A stretch of DNA of 64,000 nucleotides from Maricaulis parjimensis (GTDB lineage: Bacteria > Pseudomonadota > Alphaproteobacteria > Caulobacterales > Maricaulaceae), in the NCBI RefSeq assembly GCF_016817355.1, contig NZ_JADOTT010000002.1:366354-430353 (forward strand), in the 5' to 3' direction. Positions within the stretch are counted from its first letter, which is position 1. Each line of letters opens with the position of its first letter. Both the position numbers and the translations under genes were made by a program. Positions 8,287-16,487 of this stretch are shown piece after piece. The notes below the pieces were generated by a model that was not told the DNA's origin, did not search any database, and saw nothing but the letters and a program-made list of their open reading frames with translations.

Positions 8287-8826
8287 CTAGAAATTATACC
8301 GGCGCGTGGCGGCAATCGCGTCCAAGGCGGCACCGGCGTCGGCGCCCGGACGGCGGCGGCGTTTGGCGCTGGGCTGGTAAGCCATGGAGGAGTGCGCTTC
8401 GCAATAGGCGTTGCCGCCGGCGGTCTTGCGGCCGCAGAAACGGAACTCAGCCTGGGCCGGGTCGCCGATCGGCCATTTGCACATGGAGTCCCGAAGGGTC
8501 AGGACGGTGGCAAATTCACCGGACGGCAGGACGGCAGGCTCCACCGGCGCCGGCGCGGGAGCGGCCGGGGGCGCTGAGGGGGAGGGGCGCGAAGCCGGAC
8601 GCGGCGTCGGCGCGGTGGAAGCCGTAGTGGTGCGCGGGCGGGAGGGCTTGGCCGTGCGGCGGGCCGGACGCGACGGGGTCGCGCGACCTGACAAACCGAG
8701 GCGGTGGACCTTGCCAATCACGGCATTGCGGGTCACACCACCCAGCTGTTTGGCGATCTGGCTGGCGCTCAGCCCTTCAGACCAAAGCTTTTTGAGCTCT
8801 TCAACGCGTTCATCAGTCCAGGCCAT
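8287..8826 (-). CDS. gcrA: Cell-cycle transcriptional regulator GcrA
   Basis: Alphaproteobacterial cell-cycle master regulator that binds CcrM-methylated GAnTC promoters and the sigma-70 holoenzyme. The N-terminal DNA-binding domain (MAWTDERVEELKKLWSEGLSASQIAKQLGGVT in consecutive parts) is very close to Caulobacter GcrA. It is followed by a Pro/Ala/Thr linker (about 50-105) and the sigma-interacting C-terminal domain with CKWPIGDP, FCGRKT and YCEAHSSMAYQP. ATG 8826 is 9 nt from GGGAG; ATG 8835 would leave no spacing. Length is 179 residues. In Caulobacter, gcrA is activated by DnaA and repressed by CtrA. Confidence 0.95.
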   Translation of the reverse strand: MAWTDERVEELKKLWSEGLSASQIAKQLGGVTRNAVIGKVHRLGLSGRATPSRPARRTAKPSRPRTTTASTAPTPRPASRPSPSAPPAAPAPAPVEPAVLPSGEFATVLTLRDSMCKWPIGDPAQAEFRFCGRKTAGGNAYCEAHSSMAYQPSAKRRRRPGADAGAALDAIAATRRYNF

Positions 8827-8962
8827 CGCACTCATCTCCCGGTTGGGATGCGCTCTATCACCTTGAATGTCGGTAAAAGAGGCATATGTCAGTTCATGTT
8901 TAATTACACTAGATATTGTACCCACGCGAACCGATACCACAAGATTGGGTGGTGAACCTTCC

Positions 8963-9019
8963 TGTGGAAACCTCGCTTGCAGGCCTAATCGTTAACGGCG
9001 ATGGTTACTGGGAAATTAA
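8963..9019. promoter_or_regulatory. DnaA-box-like and CtrA-like sequences in the gcrA/permease intergenic region
   Basis: The 205-nt divergent region holds GTTTCCACA on the minus strand (8963-8971), 7 of 9 bases of the DnaA box TTATCCACA. It also holds TTAC-N7-TTAA (9005-9019), one base off the CtrA box TTAA-N7-TTAA. The second lies 12 nt before the permease start, so it may serve that gene rather than gcrA. No GAnTC site was seen here. These are matches to known motifs, not demonstrated sites. Confidence 0.4.
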
Positions 9020-9031
9020 GGGTAATTCGAT

Positions 9032-9844
9032 ATGAGTAATGCTCACTTAACTCTCGTAAACGAGCCAAAAAAATTCGGCCTTATCAACGGCTTGGGATTG
9101 TGGACCCTGTACAAGAAGGAAGTCCGCCGATTCCTCAAGGTCGGGATGCAGACCGTCGCTGCACCGGTGGCGACGACACTGCTTTACATGACCGTGTTTG
9201 CTGTTGCGATCGGCGCGCGCCGGGGTGATGTGGCCGGTACGCCCTTTATCGAATTCCTGGCGCCGGGCCTTATCCTGATGGGCCTGCTGAACAATGCCTT
9301 TGCCAATTCCGGCTCCTCCATCCTCGTGTCGAAGGTGCAGGGCAATTCGGTGGATTTCCTGATGCCGCCCCTGTCAGCCCTGGAATTGAGCATCGGCTTC
9401 ATCGGAGGGGCGATGACGCGCGGCCTCATGGTGGCTGTGGTGACAGCGCTGACCCTGATCCCCTTCATCAATGTCTGGCCGGACCATTGGTGGGCGGTCC
9501 TGTATTTCGGGATTTCGGCCGCCGCCATGCTGGGCATGGTGGGTGTGATCGGTGGGCTGTGGGCTGAGAAGTTTGATCACATGGCGGCAGTGACGACCTT
9601 TGTCATCACACCCCTGACCTTCCTGTCGGGCACCTTCTATTCGGTCGAGGCGCTGCCGGAGCCGATCTCCACGATCAGCCATTTCAACCCCTTCTTCTAC
9701 ATGATCGACGGCTTCCGCTATGGCTTTATCGGTCACGCGGACGGCAACCTGACCATCGGTGTCATTCTGGTTGCCGTGATCAACCTCATTCTGGGGGCTG
9801 CATGCTACCTGCTGCTGCGCGCAGGCTGGCGCTTGAAGAGCTGA
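9032..9844 (+). CDS. ABC-2 type exporter permease (YadH/NodJ-like), no adjacent ATPase
   Basis: A 270-residue inner-membrane permease with six hydrophobic segments and the ABC-2 hallmark FLSGTFYSVEALP before the last segments (HFNPFFYMIDGFRYGFIG), typical of YadH/DrrB/NodJ proteins exporting polysaccharides, lipids or drugs. It is divergent from gcrA and upstream of argD. No ATPase lies nearby, so its partner must be elsewhere. SD is AAGGG about 10 nt before ATG 9032. Confidence 0.88.
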   Translation: MSNAHLTLVNEPKKFGLINGLGLWTLYKKEVRRFLKVGMQTVAAPVATTLLYMTVFAVAIGARRGDVAGTPFIEFLAPGLILMGLLNNAFANSGSSILVSKVQGNSVDFLMPPLSALELSIGFIGGAMTRGLMVAVVTALTLIPFINVWPDHWWAVLYFGISAAAMLGMVGVIGGLWAEKFDHMAAVTTFVITPLTFLSGTFYSVEALPEPISTISHFNPFFYMIDGFRYGFIGHADGNLTIGVILVAVINLILGAACYLLLRAGWRLKS

Positions 9845-9915
9845 GCTGACAGGCCTAGACGAGAGGAAAGAGCGCCCGTGCGTGCGGGCGCCAAACCTGT
9901 TTGGAGGAACCCCGT

Positions 9916-11100
9916 ATGCCCGCTCCGATGATGGACACCTATTCCCCGCCGGATCTCGTTTTCGACCATGGCAAGGGAGCGCGCCTGTATACTGAAGACG
10001 GCGCGTCCTATCTGGACTTCATCTCGGGCATTGCCGTGAACTGCCTGGGCCATGCGCATCCCAAGGCGGTGGCGGCCCTGACGGAGCAGGCAGGCAAGCT
10101 GTGGCACCTCTCCAACATGTTCAAGGTCCCCAAAGGCGTGGAGCTGGCCAAGAAGCTGACCGACGCAACCTTTGCAGACCGGGTCTTCTTCACCAATTCC
10201 GGTGCCGAGGCGATGGAGTGCGCGCTGAAGACGGCGCGCCGCTACCAGTTCGTGAATGGCAATCCGCAGCGCTACCGCATCATCACCTTCACCGGCGCTT
10301 TCCACGGCCGGACCTATGGCGCGATCAATGCCGGCGGCAATCCGAAATACCTGGAAGGTTTCGGCCCGGCGATGGAAGGCTTTGACCAGGTCGAGTTCGG
10401 TGATCTGGACGCCGTGAAGAATGCCATCACCGAAGAGACGGCCGCCATTTGCGTCGAGCCGGTCCAGGGTGAGGGCGGTGTGCGTGCGCCGGAAGACAGC
10501 TTCCTGCGCGGTCTGCGCCAGCTGTGCGATGAAAACGGCCTGATGCTGATCTATGATGAAGTCCAGTCGGGCGCTGGCCGGACCGGCAAACTGTTTGCCC
10601 ACCAATGGGTCGACGGTGCCGAGCCGGACATCATGGCAGCGGCCAAGGGTATTGGCGGCGGTTTTCCGATGGGCGCTTGCCTGGCCACGGAAGCGGCAGC
10701 TGAAGGCATGGTCGTCGGCACGCATGGCTCCACTTATGGCGGTGGCCCGCTGGCCATGGCCGTGGGCAATGTCGTGTTTGACGAGCTCACCTCTGACGGT
10801 TTCATGGACCATGTCGTGGAAGTCTCGAACTTCCTGCGCCAGCAATTGCACGGCCTGATGGACCGTCATGCCGACAAGATTGTTGAAGTGCGCGGCAAGG
10901 GCCTGCTGGTCGGCATCAAGCTGAAAGAGGGCTATGACCCGAAAATGCTCGGCGCCTTGGCGCGTGAGCGCAATCTTCTGGTCGGGGCCGCCGGCGACAA
11001 TGTCTCGCGCATGGCTCCGCCGCTCATCATCACCAAGGAAGACGCCAGCGAGGCTGTCAGCATCCTCGATGAGGCGCTGGGCGTTCTTCAGAAAAGCTAG
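9916..11100 (+). CDS. argD: Acetylornithine aminotransferase
   Basis: PLP-dependent class III aminotransferase converting N-acetylglutamate semialdehyde to N-acetylornithine in arginine synthesis (often also succinyl-diaminopimelate transamination). The cofactor lysine is Lys244 in [30 protein letters not shown] and [13 protein letters not shown] are family motifs. 394 residues is normal. ATG 9916 is preceded by GGAGG at 8 nt. In many alphaproteobacteria argF follows argD before hslO; here hslO follows directly. Confidence 0.94.
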   Translation: MPAPMMDTYSPPDLVFDHGKGARLYTEDGASYLDFISGIAVNCLGHAHPKAVAALTEQAGKLWHLSNMFKVPKGVELAKKLTDATFADRVFFTNSGAEAMECALKTARRYQFVNGNPQRYRIITFTGAFHGRTYGAINAGGNPKYLEGFGPAMEGFDQVEFGDLDAVKNAITEETAAICVEPVQGEGGVRAPEDSFLRGLRQLCDENGLMLIYDEVQSGAGRTGKLFAHQWVDGAEPDIMAAAKGIGGGFPMGACLATEAAAEGMVVGTHGSTYGGGPLAMAVGNVVFDELTSDGFMDHVVEVSNFLRQQLHGLMDRHADKIVEVRGKGLLVGIKLKEGYDPKMLGALARERNLLVGAAGDNVSRMAPPLIITKEDASEAVSILDEALGVLQKS

Positions 11101-11115
11101 ACCGGAGTATCAGGC

Positions 11116-12039
11116 GTGAGCGATCCGCTGGGTGAAGAGGACAATATTGTTGCCGCCTATCAGGTGGAGGGCCGGACCGTGCGCGGACGGGCCTGCCGCC
11201 TGGGCGGGACGCTGGATCTGATCCTGTCCGCTCACGCCTATCCGGTGCCGGTGGCCCGCCTTCTGGGCGAGGCGGTCATCATTGCGGCCCTGGTCGGGGA
11301 TTCCCTGAAATTCGATGGCCGTCTGATCGTGCAGGCCAATGGCTCCGGACCGATCAGCTTCATCGTGGCCGAATATGTGTCCGGCGAAGGCGTTCGCGGT
11401 TTTGCCAAGATCGACCGTGAGGCGGTCGAGGCCGTGCTGGCCGACAACCCGCCGGCGGACGAAATCATGACCCGTCTTCTGGGCAAGGGCGCCTTTGCCA
11501 TGACGATCGATTACGGCCCGGATCGCGACCAGTATCAGGGCGTGGTCGGGCTGGAAGGTCCCAACCTGTCGGCCGCGGCGGAAACCTATTTCGCCCAGTC
11601 TGAACAGACGCCGACCCGCCTGCGCATTGCGGTCGGGGAGATCTGGAAAGAGGGCGAGGACAAGGCCTGGCGCGGCGGCGGTCTATTGCTGCAATCCGTG
11701 GCTGGTGATGAGACGCGCGGTTCGGCCGAGGCGGACTGGGATCATGCCCGCGCCCTGTTCGAAACGGTCGAGGATGCCGAGCTTCTGGATCCGGACCTGT
11801 CCGTGGGTGGTCTGCTTTATCGCCTGTTCAACGAAGATGGAGTGCGCCTGCTCGAGCCCAAGACGATCCAGCGGCGCTGTTCCTGCGAGGAAGACCGCTT
11901 GCTGCGCATCATCGCATCCTTCCCGCCGGAAGACCGTGCGGAAATGGAAGTCGATGGGCAGATCGTCATGACGTGCGAATACTGTAATAAAGATTGGCGC
12001 TTTTTGCCGCACGACGTGGACTCTGCTGCGGCGCGGTAA
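11116..12039 (+). CDS. hslO: Redox-regulated chaperone Hsp33
   Basis: Cytosolic holdase activated by oxidation. The N-terminal domain is followed by the C-terminal zinc-binding redox switch, with the four cysteines in CSC (about residue 255) and CEYC near the end. 307 residues. It starts with GTG 11116, 8 nt after GGAG, and lies 15 nt downstream of argD, so the two are likely co-transcribed. Confidence 0.95.
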   Translation: MSDPLGEEDNIVAAYQVEGRTVRGRACRLGGTLDLILSAHAYPVPVARLLGEAVIIAALVGDSLKFDGRLIVQANGSGPISFIVAEYVSGEGVRGFAKIDREAVEAVLADNPPADEIMTRLLGKGAFAMTIDYGPDRDQYQGVVGLEGPNLSAAAETYFAQSEQTPTRLRIAVGEIWKEGEDKAWRGGGLLLQSVAGDETRGSAEADWDHARALFETVEDAELLDPDLSVGGLLYRLFNEDGVRLLEPKTIQRRCSCEEDRLLRIIASFPPEDRAEMEVDGQIVMTCEYCNKDWRFLPHDVDSAAAR

Positions 12040-12050
12040 TTAAATACTCC

Positions 12051-12075
12051 AACATTGCTGCGATGCAGCAGTGTT
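12051..12075 (+). other. Hairpin downstream of hslO
   Basis: Arms 12051-12061 and 12065-12075 form an 11-bp stem (10 Watson-Crick pairs plus one G-U) with a 3-nt loop. No clear U-tract follows, so it may be a weak terminator or a 3'-end stabilising element. Confidence 0.5.
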
Positions 12076-12153
12076 CGTTCCTGCAACCTCAAGGCTCTGG
12101 TAACTAGAACACAGTTAAGACTGTGCCCGTTATTGGCGTTCAGGTTTCAGGTG

Positions 12154-13323
12154 ATGAATCCCCAATCTCTGATCATGGCCTTGCTGCCGGTCATCCTGGC
12201 CGGTGTGTTTGTCCACGGCGTGAACACGCTCATGCACAAATCGCGTCCCGGTCCGGCCTGGTGGCTGGCGGGAACGGCTGTGCACGGGCTGGGCCAGGCG
12301 CTGATCTGTTTCCGGGCCGGCTTGCCGGACGCGCTGGGCGTTGTGCTGGGTGATATCCTGTCCGCCGGCGGTTTCCTGATCATGCTGGAAGGCGTGGCCC
12401 GTTTTTCCGGGCGGAGCCTGCCGCGCTGGGTCAGCGGGTCGATCGCAGCGGCCCTGGTTCTGGGCTTTCCGGTCTTCACCTGGGTCACGGATAATGCCGC
12501 AGTCCGGCTGGCGATCTTTGCGGCGGCGGTGATCCTGAGCAATCTGTTGATGCTGCCCTATCTGGATGTGATCGGCCGCCGGGACGGGCAGACCGGAGTC
12601 CGCCTGCTGCGCTGGACAATCTATTATTTCATCTTTTCCCTGGCCGCGATCAGTATCGGCGTGATGCTGTTCGAACCGGGCATGCCCAGCATTCTCGCGC
12701 CGAGCCAACTGGTCGCGGTCGGGCTCTTGTCGCTGTTCGGGGTGGAGACCACGCTGATCTTCGGCTTTGTCCTTTTGTCGTCCGGTCAATCCGTTGCGGA
12801 CCTGCGGTCGGCCGCGATGACCGATCATCTGACCGGCCTGCCCAATCGCCGCGCCTTTGAGCACCGGGTGAATGAGGCATTCCGTACCAGTAATGCCGCC
12901 GAGTTCGGGGCCGCCCTGGCGGTGTTCGACATCGATCACTTCAAACGCGTCAATGACCAGCATGGCCATGATGTCGGAGATGCGGTCCTGCGCCATGTCG
13001 CCGACACGCTGTCACGCTGCCTGCGCAAGTCCGACTATGTGGCCCGGCTGGGAGGTGAGGAATTCGTCGCTGTGCTGCACGATGTCGACGCGGAAGGGTT
13101 CCGCCTGGTTGCCGATCGCGTGCGCGCCGCTGTGGAAGCGTCGCCGCTGGAGATCGACGGCCAGAGCATTCGCGTCACGATCTCTGTCGGGCTGGCACCA
13201 CTATCGACCCGGGATGCGCAGGAAGATGCAAGCTTCTCCGCGCTCTTCGCGATTGCCGATGCGGCGCTCTACCGGGCCAAGCATGGCGGCCGCAACCAGG
13301 TCGTGCTGGCGGCGGCAGCCTGA
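12154..13323 (+). CDS. Membrane-bound diguanylate cyclase (GGDEF)
   Basis: Predicted c-di-GMP synthase: six hydrophobic segments in the first 200 residues, then a GGDEF domain with DHLTGLPNRRAF at its start and the active-site signature GGEEF. RKSD sits five residues before GGEEF, matching the RxxD inhibitory site, so product inhibition is likely. No EAL domain is present. ATG 12154 gives a membrane segment at once and has AGGTG just upstream; an earlier in-frame ATG adds a Cys/Arg-rich leader with no SD. Length 389. The signal sensed by the membrane region is unknown. Confidence 0.88.
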   Translation: MNPQSLIMALLPVILAGVFVHGVNTLMHKSRPGPAWWLAGTAVHGLGQALICFRAGLPDALGVVLGDILSAGGFLIMLEGVARFSGRSLPRWVSGSIAAALVLGFPVFTWVTDNAAVRLAIFAAAVILSNLLMLPYLDVIGRRDGQTGVRLLRWTIYYFIFSLAAISIGVMLFEPGMPSILAPSQLVAVGLLSLFGVETTLIFGFVLLSSGQSVADLRSAAMTDHLTGLPNRRAFEHRVNEAFRTSNAAEFGAALAVFDIDHFKRVNDQHGHDVGDAVLRHVADTLSRCLRKSDYVARLGGEEFVAVLHDVDAEGFRLVADRVRAAVEASPLEIDGQSIRVTISVGLAPLSTRDAQEDASFSALFAIADAALYRAKHGGRNQVVLAAAA

Positions 13324-13335
13324 CGCCGCCCGGAC

Positions 13336-14790
13336 CTAGCCGCGCCAGAAACGCGGGCTGAGGAAGACGAGCACGGCCAGCACTTCCAGCCGTCCGATGA
13401 ACATGTTGAAAGTCATCACCCATTTCACCGGGTCGGACAGGGGTTCGAACGTGCCGGTCGGTCCGATGATCGGGCCGAGGCCGGGACCGACATTGGCCAG
13501 CGTCGTCGCAGCCCCTGACAGGGCGGTGATCGTGTCCAATCCCATCGCGGACAGCAGAGCCGCCGTGATGGCATAGACCGCGAAGAAGACGAAGAAGAAG
13601 CCCATGACGGAGTGGACGGCGCTCTCCGAGACAACCCGTCCATTATACCACATGGGAATGACCGCATTCGGCCGCATCAGCTTGGCCAGATAGCGCCGCA
13701 TGGCGGTGCCGGCGATCTGGTAGCGGAAGATTTTCACGCTGCAGGTCGTGGAGCCGGCGCAGCCGCCGATGAACATGAAGATGAAGAAGGCCGCTTCGGA
13801 CACCGGGCCCCAGGCGCCGTAATCGGCCGTGGCGAACCCTGTGCCGGTCATGATCGAGACGACATTGAAACTGGCCTGGCGGATGGCGCCGCCTTCCTCA
13901 TGGGCACCGACTGCCCAGATCACCAGGGCGATGAAGCTGGTGCACACCACGACGACGAGCAGGAAGCCGCGGACCTGGGCATCCTGGAAGAGCGGCCCCG
14001 GCTTGCCGCGGCCGGCCAGCACAAACAGGGCGAAGGGCAGGGAGGCGAGGATCATGAAGACGGTGGTGATCATGTCCGCGCCCAGATGGACATAATTCCC
14101 CATGGAATTGTCCGAAGCCGAGAAACCGCCGGTCGAAAGCGTGGACATGGCGTGGCAGAGCGCGTGCAGCCAGTCCATGCCGACAGCCAGGAAAGCAAAG
14201 AAACAGACCAGGGTAAGGACAAGATAGACAAGGGAAATCCCCGCTGCGATCTGGGTCGCCTTGGGCAGGACCTTGTCGGACTTGTCGCCACTTTCCAGCT
14301 GGAAGAGCTGCATCCCGCCCACGCCCAGCATGGGCCAGAAGGCCATGGCTGTGACGATGATGCCGATCCCGCCAATCCATTGCAGGATGGCCCGCCAGAG
14401 CAGAAGGCCTTCCGGGCGATCATCCAGCCCGGTGATGACGGTGGCCCCGGTCGTGGTCAGGCCGGAGATCGCCTCGAACAGGGCATCGGTCCAGTTCATG
14501 CCCTCTCCGGACAGGCGCATGGGCAGGGCCGCACACACGGCCAGGGCCAGCCAGGCCCCGACGGTCAGGACGAAGGCCGTGCGCGGCGTCATCGAGTCCA
14601 CCGGACCGCGATTGACCAGCGCCAGCGCGGCCCCGATGAACATGCCCAGAATGGCGGACAGGAAGAAGGCGGTGGCGCTGTCATGATCGCCATGGGCAGC
14701 ATCCAGCATGGCCGGTGCCAGCATGAGGCTGGCCAGAACCGCCACCATCATTCCCACCATGAACAGGACTTGTCGCAGGGATGTGGTCAA
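13336..14790 (-). CDS. trkH: TrkH-family potassium uptake channel subunit
   Basis: Potassium-translocating membrane subunit of the Trk system, 484 residues with four repeated M1-P-M2 units. The selectivity-filter segments are visible: SGLTTTGATV, STGGFSA, TGTGFATA and LANVGPG. The IGGCAGSTTCSVK segment is typical of TrkH. It lies 33 nt downstream of apaG on the same strand. A TrkA nucleotide-binding partner is not in the window. Confidence 0.92.
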   Translation of the reverse strand: MTTSLRQVLFMVGMMVAVLASLMLAPAMLDAAHGDHDSATAFFLSAILGMFIGAALALVNRGPVDSMTPRTAFVLTVGAWLALAVCAALPMRLSGEGMNWTDALFEAISGLTTTGATVITGLDDRPEGLLLWRAILQWIGGIGIIVTAMAFWPMLGVGGMQLFQLESGDKSDKVLPKATQIAAGISLVYLVLTLVCFFAFLAVGMDWLHALCHAMSTLSTGGFSASDNSMGNYVHLGADMITTVFMILASLPFALFVLAGRGKPGPLFQDAQVRGFLLVVVVCTSFIALVIWAVGAHEEGGAIRQASFNVVSIMTGTGFATADYGAWGPVSEAAFFIFMFIGGCAGSTTCSVKIFRYQIAGTAMRRYLAKLMRPNAVIPMWYNGRVVSESAVHSVMGFFFVFFAVYAITAALLSAMGLDTITALSGAATTLANVGPGLGPIIGPTGTFEPLSDPVKWVMTFNMFIGRLEVLAVLVFLSPRFWRG

Positions 14791-14823
14791 GGAAGTCCCC
14801 CGCCGCCGCGCCGGATCGCCGGA

Positions 14824-15231
14824 CTAGTGCAGACGGGCACGGTCGCCCGGCCGGTCCAGTGAGAAGCCGGGGATCTCGGCGGCGAAACTCTGCCCGTCCT
14901 CACGCTGCATTTCATAACTGCCCTGCATGAAGCCCGATGGCGTTGTCAGCGGGGCGCCGGATGTATAGCGGAAGCGTCCGCCCGGCTCGATCACCGGCTG
15001 TTCGCCGATCACGCCCAGGCCCTGGACATGCTCGGTGCGGCCCATGGCATCCGTGATGACCCATTTGCGGGCGATCAATTGCACGGGAACCGGGCCGGTA
15101 TTCTCGATCTCGATTGTGTAGGCCCAGACATAATGGCTGTTCTCCGGCTCGGACTCATCTTCCAGATAGTCCGGCGTCACGGAGATTTTCAGGCCGCTGT
15201 CTTCGTGCTGGTACATGCGTTTCCCGCCCAT
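14824..15231 (-). CDS. apaG: ApaG-domain protein
   Basis: Small beta-sandwich protein (DUF525) of 125-135 residues with the family segments YVWAYTIEIENTG, RKWVITDAMG, GLGVIGEQPVIEPGGRFRY and MQGSYEM. It is linked to magnesium/cobalt tolerance and dinucleoside polyphosphate metabolism in enterobacteria, but its molecular role is not settled. Starts at 15231 or 15216 are possible and the SD does not decide between them. Confidence 0.92.
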   Translation of the reverse strand: MGGKRMYQHEDSGLKISVTPDYLEDESEPENSHYVWAYTIEIENTGPVPVQLIARKWVITDAMGRTEHVQGLGVIGEQPVIEPGGRFRYTSGAPLTTPSGFMQGSYEMQREDGQSFAAEIPGFSLDRPGDRARLH

Positions 15232-15345
15232 CAGGAGGCGTTGATCCGGCCTCCATGTCCGGCGCTATCATCGTCCCGCCTCCGATCCGGCTCAACCCCT
15301 ACAGTCAGCATGGCTGGACAGGGCCGGGCAGATGGGGGAAATCTC

Positions 15346-16389
15346 GTGGCTTCTCAACAGGCCAGACATCCCGATATGAGCGCGAACGGTATTCTTCCCG
15401 ACACACGGCTGACCGCCCTTTTCGAAAGCGGCGTCATCACCGCCGAGCGCCCGCCTGCGGACGGCCAGATCCAGCCGGCCAGCGTCGATCTGCGCCTGGG
15501 CGGGACGGCTTATCGCTTGCGCGCCAGCTTCCTGCCGGGGCGGAGCCGGACGGTCTCGGAATGCCTGGACAGCGATCTGAAAATGCACACGGTCGATTTG
15601 AGCCAGGGTGCGGTTCTGGAGACCGGCTGTGTCTATCTCGCGCCGCTGCAGGAGCGCCTGAAACTGCCGGCCGGTGTGACCGCGATGATGAACCCGAAAA
15701 GCTCGACCGGGCGGATCGATGTCTTCACGCGCGTGATCACCGATCATGGCGAGGCCTTCGACCGGGCGCCGGAAGGCTATGACGGTCCGCTCTATGCCGA
15801 GATCAGCCCGTGCACATTTTCCATTCTCGTCCATGAGGGCGATCGGCTTTCCCAGGTCCGTTTCCGCCAGGGCGTCCACACGCCGCTGCGGGACATTACG
15901 GTCAGTGTCGACCTGTCCGGTTTCGAGGACGGGATTGTCGGCTATCGCGCCCGGCGTCATGCCGGCCTGGTCGATCTGTCCAAGATCGGCGCGCATCCGG
16001 CCGCCCGTTTCTGGGAGCCGCTCTATGCGCCGGACAAGCGCCTGATCCTGGACCCGGGCGAGTTCTACATCCTGGCCTCGCGCGAAGCCGTGACGATAGG
16101 GTGTGACGAGGCGGCGGAGATGGCGCCGATTGCCACCGAGATCGGTGAGTTCCGGGCCCATTATGCCGGCTTCTTTGACCCGGGCTTCGGCACGGATGAG
16201 GCCGGCGGGACGGGCTCCCGCGCCGTGCTGGAAGTGCGCGGCCATGACGTGCCCTTCATCCTGGAACATTCCCAGGCCATCGCCCGCCTTGTTTACGAGC
16301 CGATGGCCGAACCTCCGGGGCGGGCCTATGGCCAAGTGTCATCGAACTATCAGAAGCAGGGACTGAAATTGTCGAAGTTTTTCGTCTGA
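15346..16389 (+). CDS. 2'-deoxycytidine 5'-triphosphate deaminase, tandem-domain form
   Basis: Predicted dCTP deaminase of the long alphaproteobacterial type (about 347 residues, nearly twice normal Dcd). The first half carries ILPD, IQPASVDLRLG and NPKSSTGRIDVFTRV (nucleotide-binding and Arg motif). The second half carries YAGFFDPGFG and the family ending SSNYQKQGLKLSKFF. It supplies dUMP for dTMP synthesis. GTG 15346 is preferred because GGGGGA lies about 7 nt upstream; ATG 15376 is an alternative. It is divergent from apaG. Confidence 0.88.
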   Translation: MASQQARHPDMSANGILPDTRLTALFESGVITAERPPADGQIQPASVDLRLGGTAYRLRASFLPGRSRTVSECLDSDLKMHTVDLSQGAVLETGCVYLAPLQERLKLPAGVTAMMNPKSSTGRIDVFTRVITDHGEAFDRAPEGYDGPLYAEISPCTFSILVHEGDRLSQVRFRQGVHTPLRDITVSVDLSGFEDGIVGYRARRHAGLVDLSKIGAHPAARFWEPLYAPDKRLILDPGEFYILASREAVTIGCDEAAEMAPIATEIGEFRAHYAGFFDPGFGTDEAGGTGSRAVLEVRGHDVPFILEHSQAIARLVYEPMAEPPGRAYGQVSSNYQKQGLKLSKFFV

Positions 16390-16487
16390 TTTCATCTGGT
16401 TTCCTGATGCGCAGCCTTGAAATCGGGCAGGCGTCGATCAATCCTTCATGAAACAGCCATGTGGGGCGGCTGCTAGTGGAGGGGTAT

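Noticed and set aside
12051-12075. Hairpin after hslO as a standard Rho-independent terminator
   Set aside because: The stem is good but no T-run follows, so it was listed only as a hairpin.
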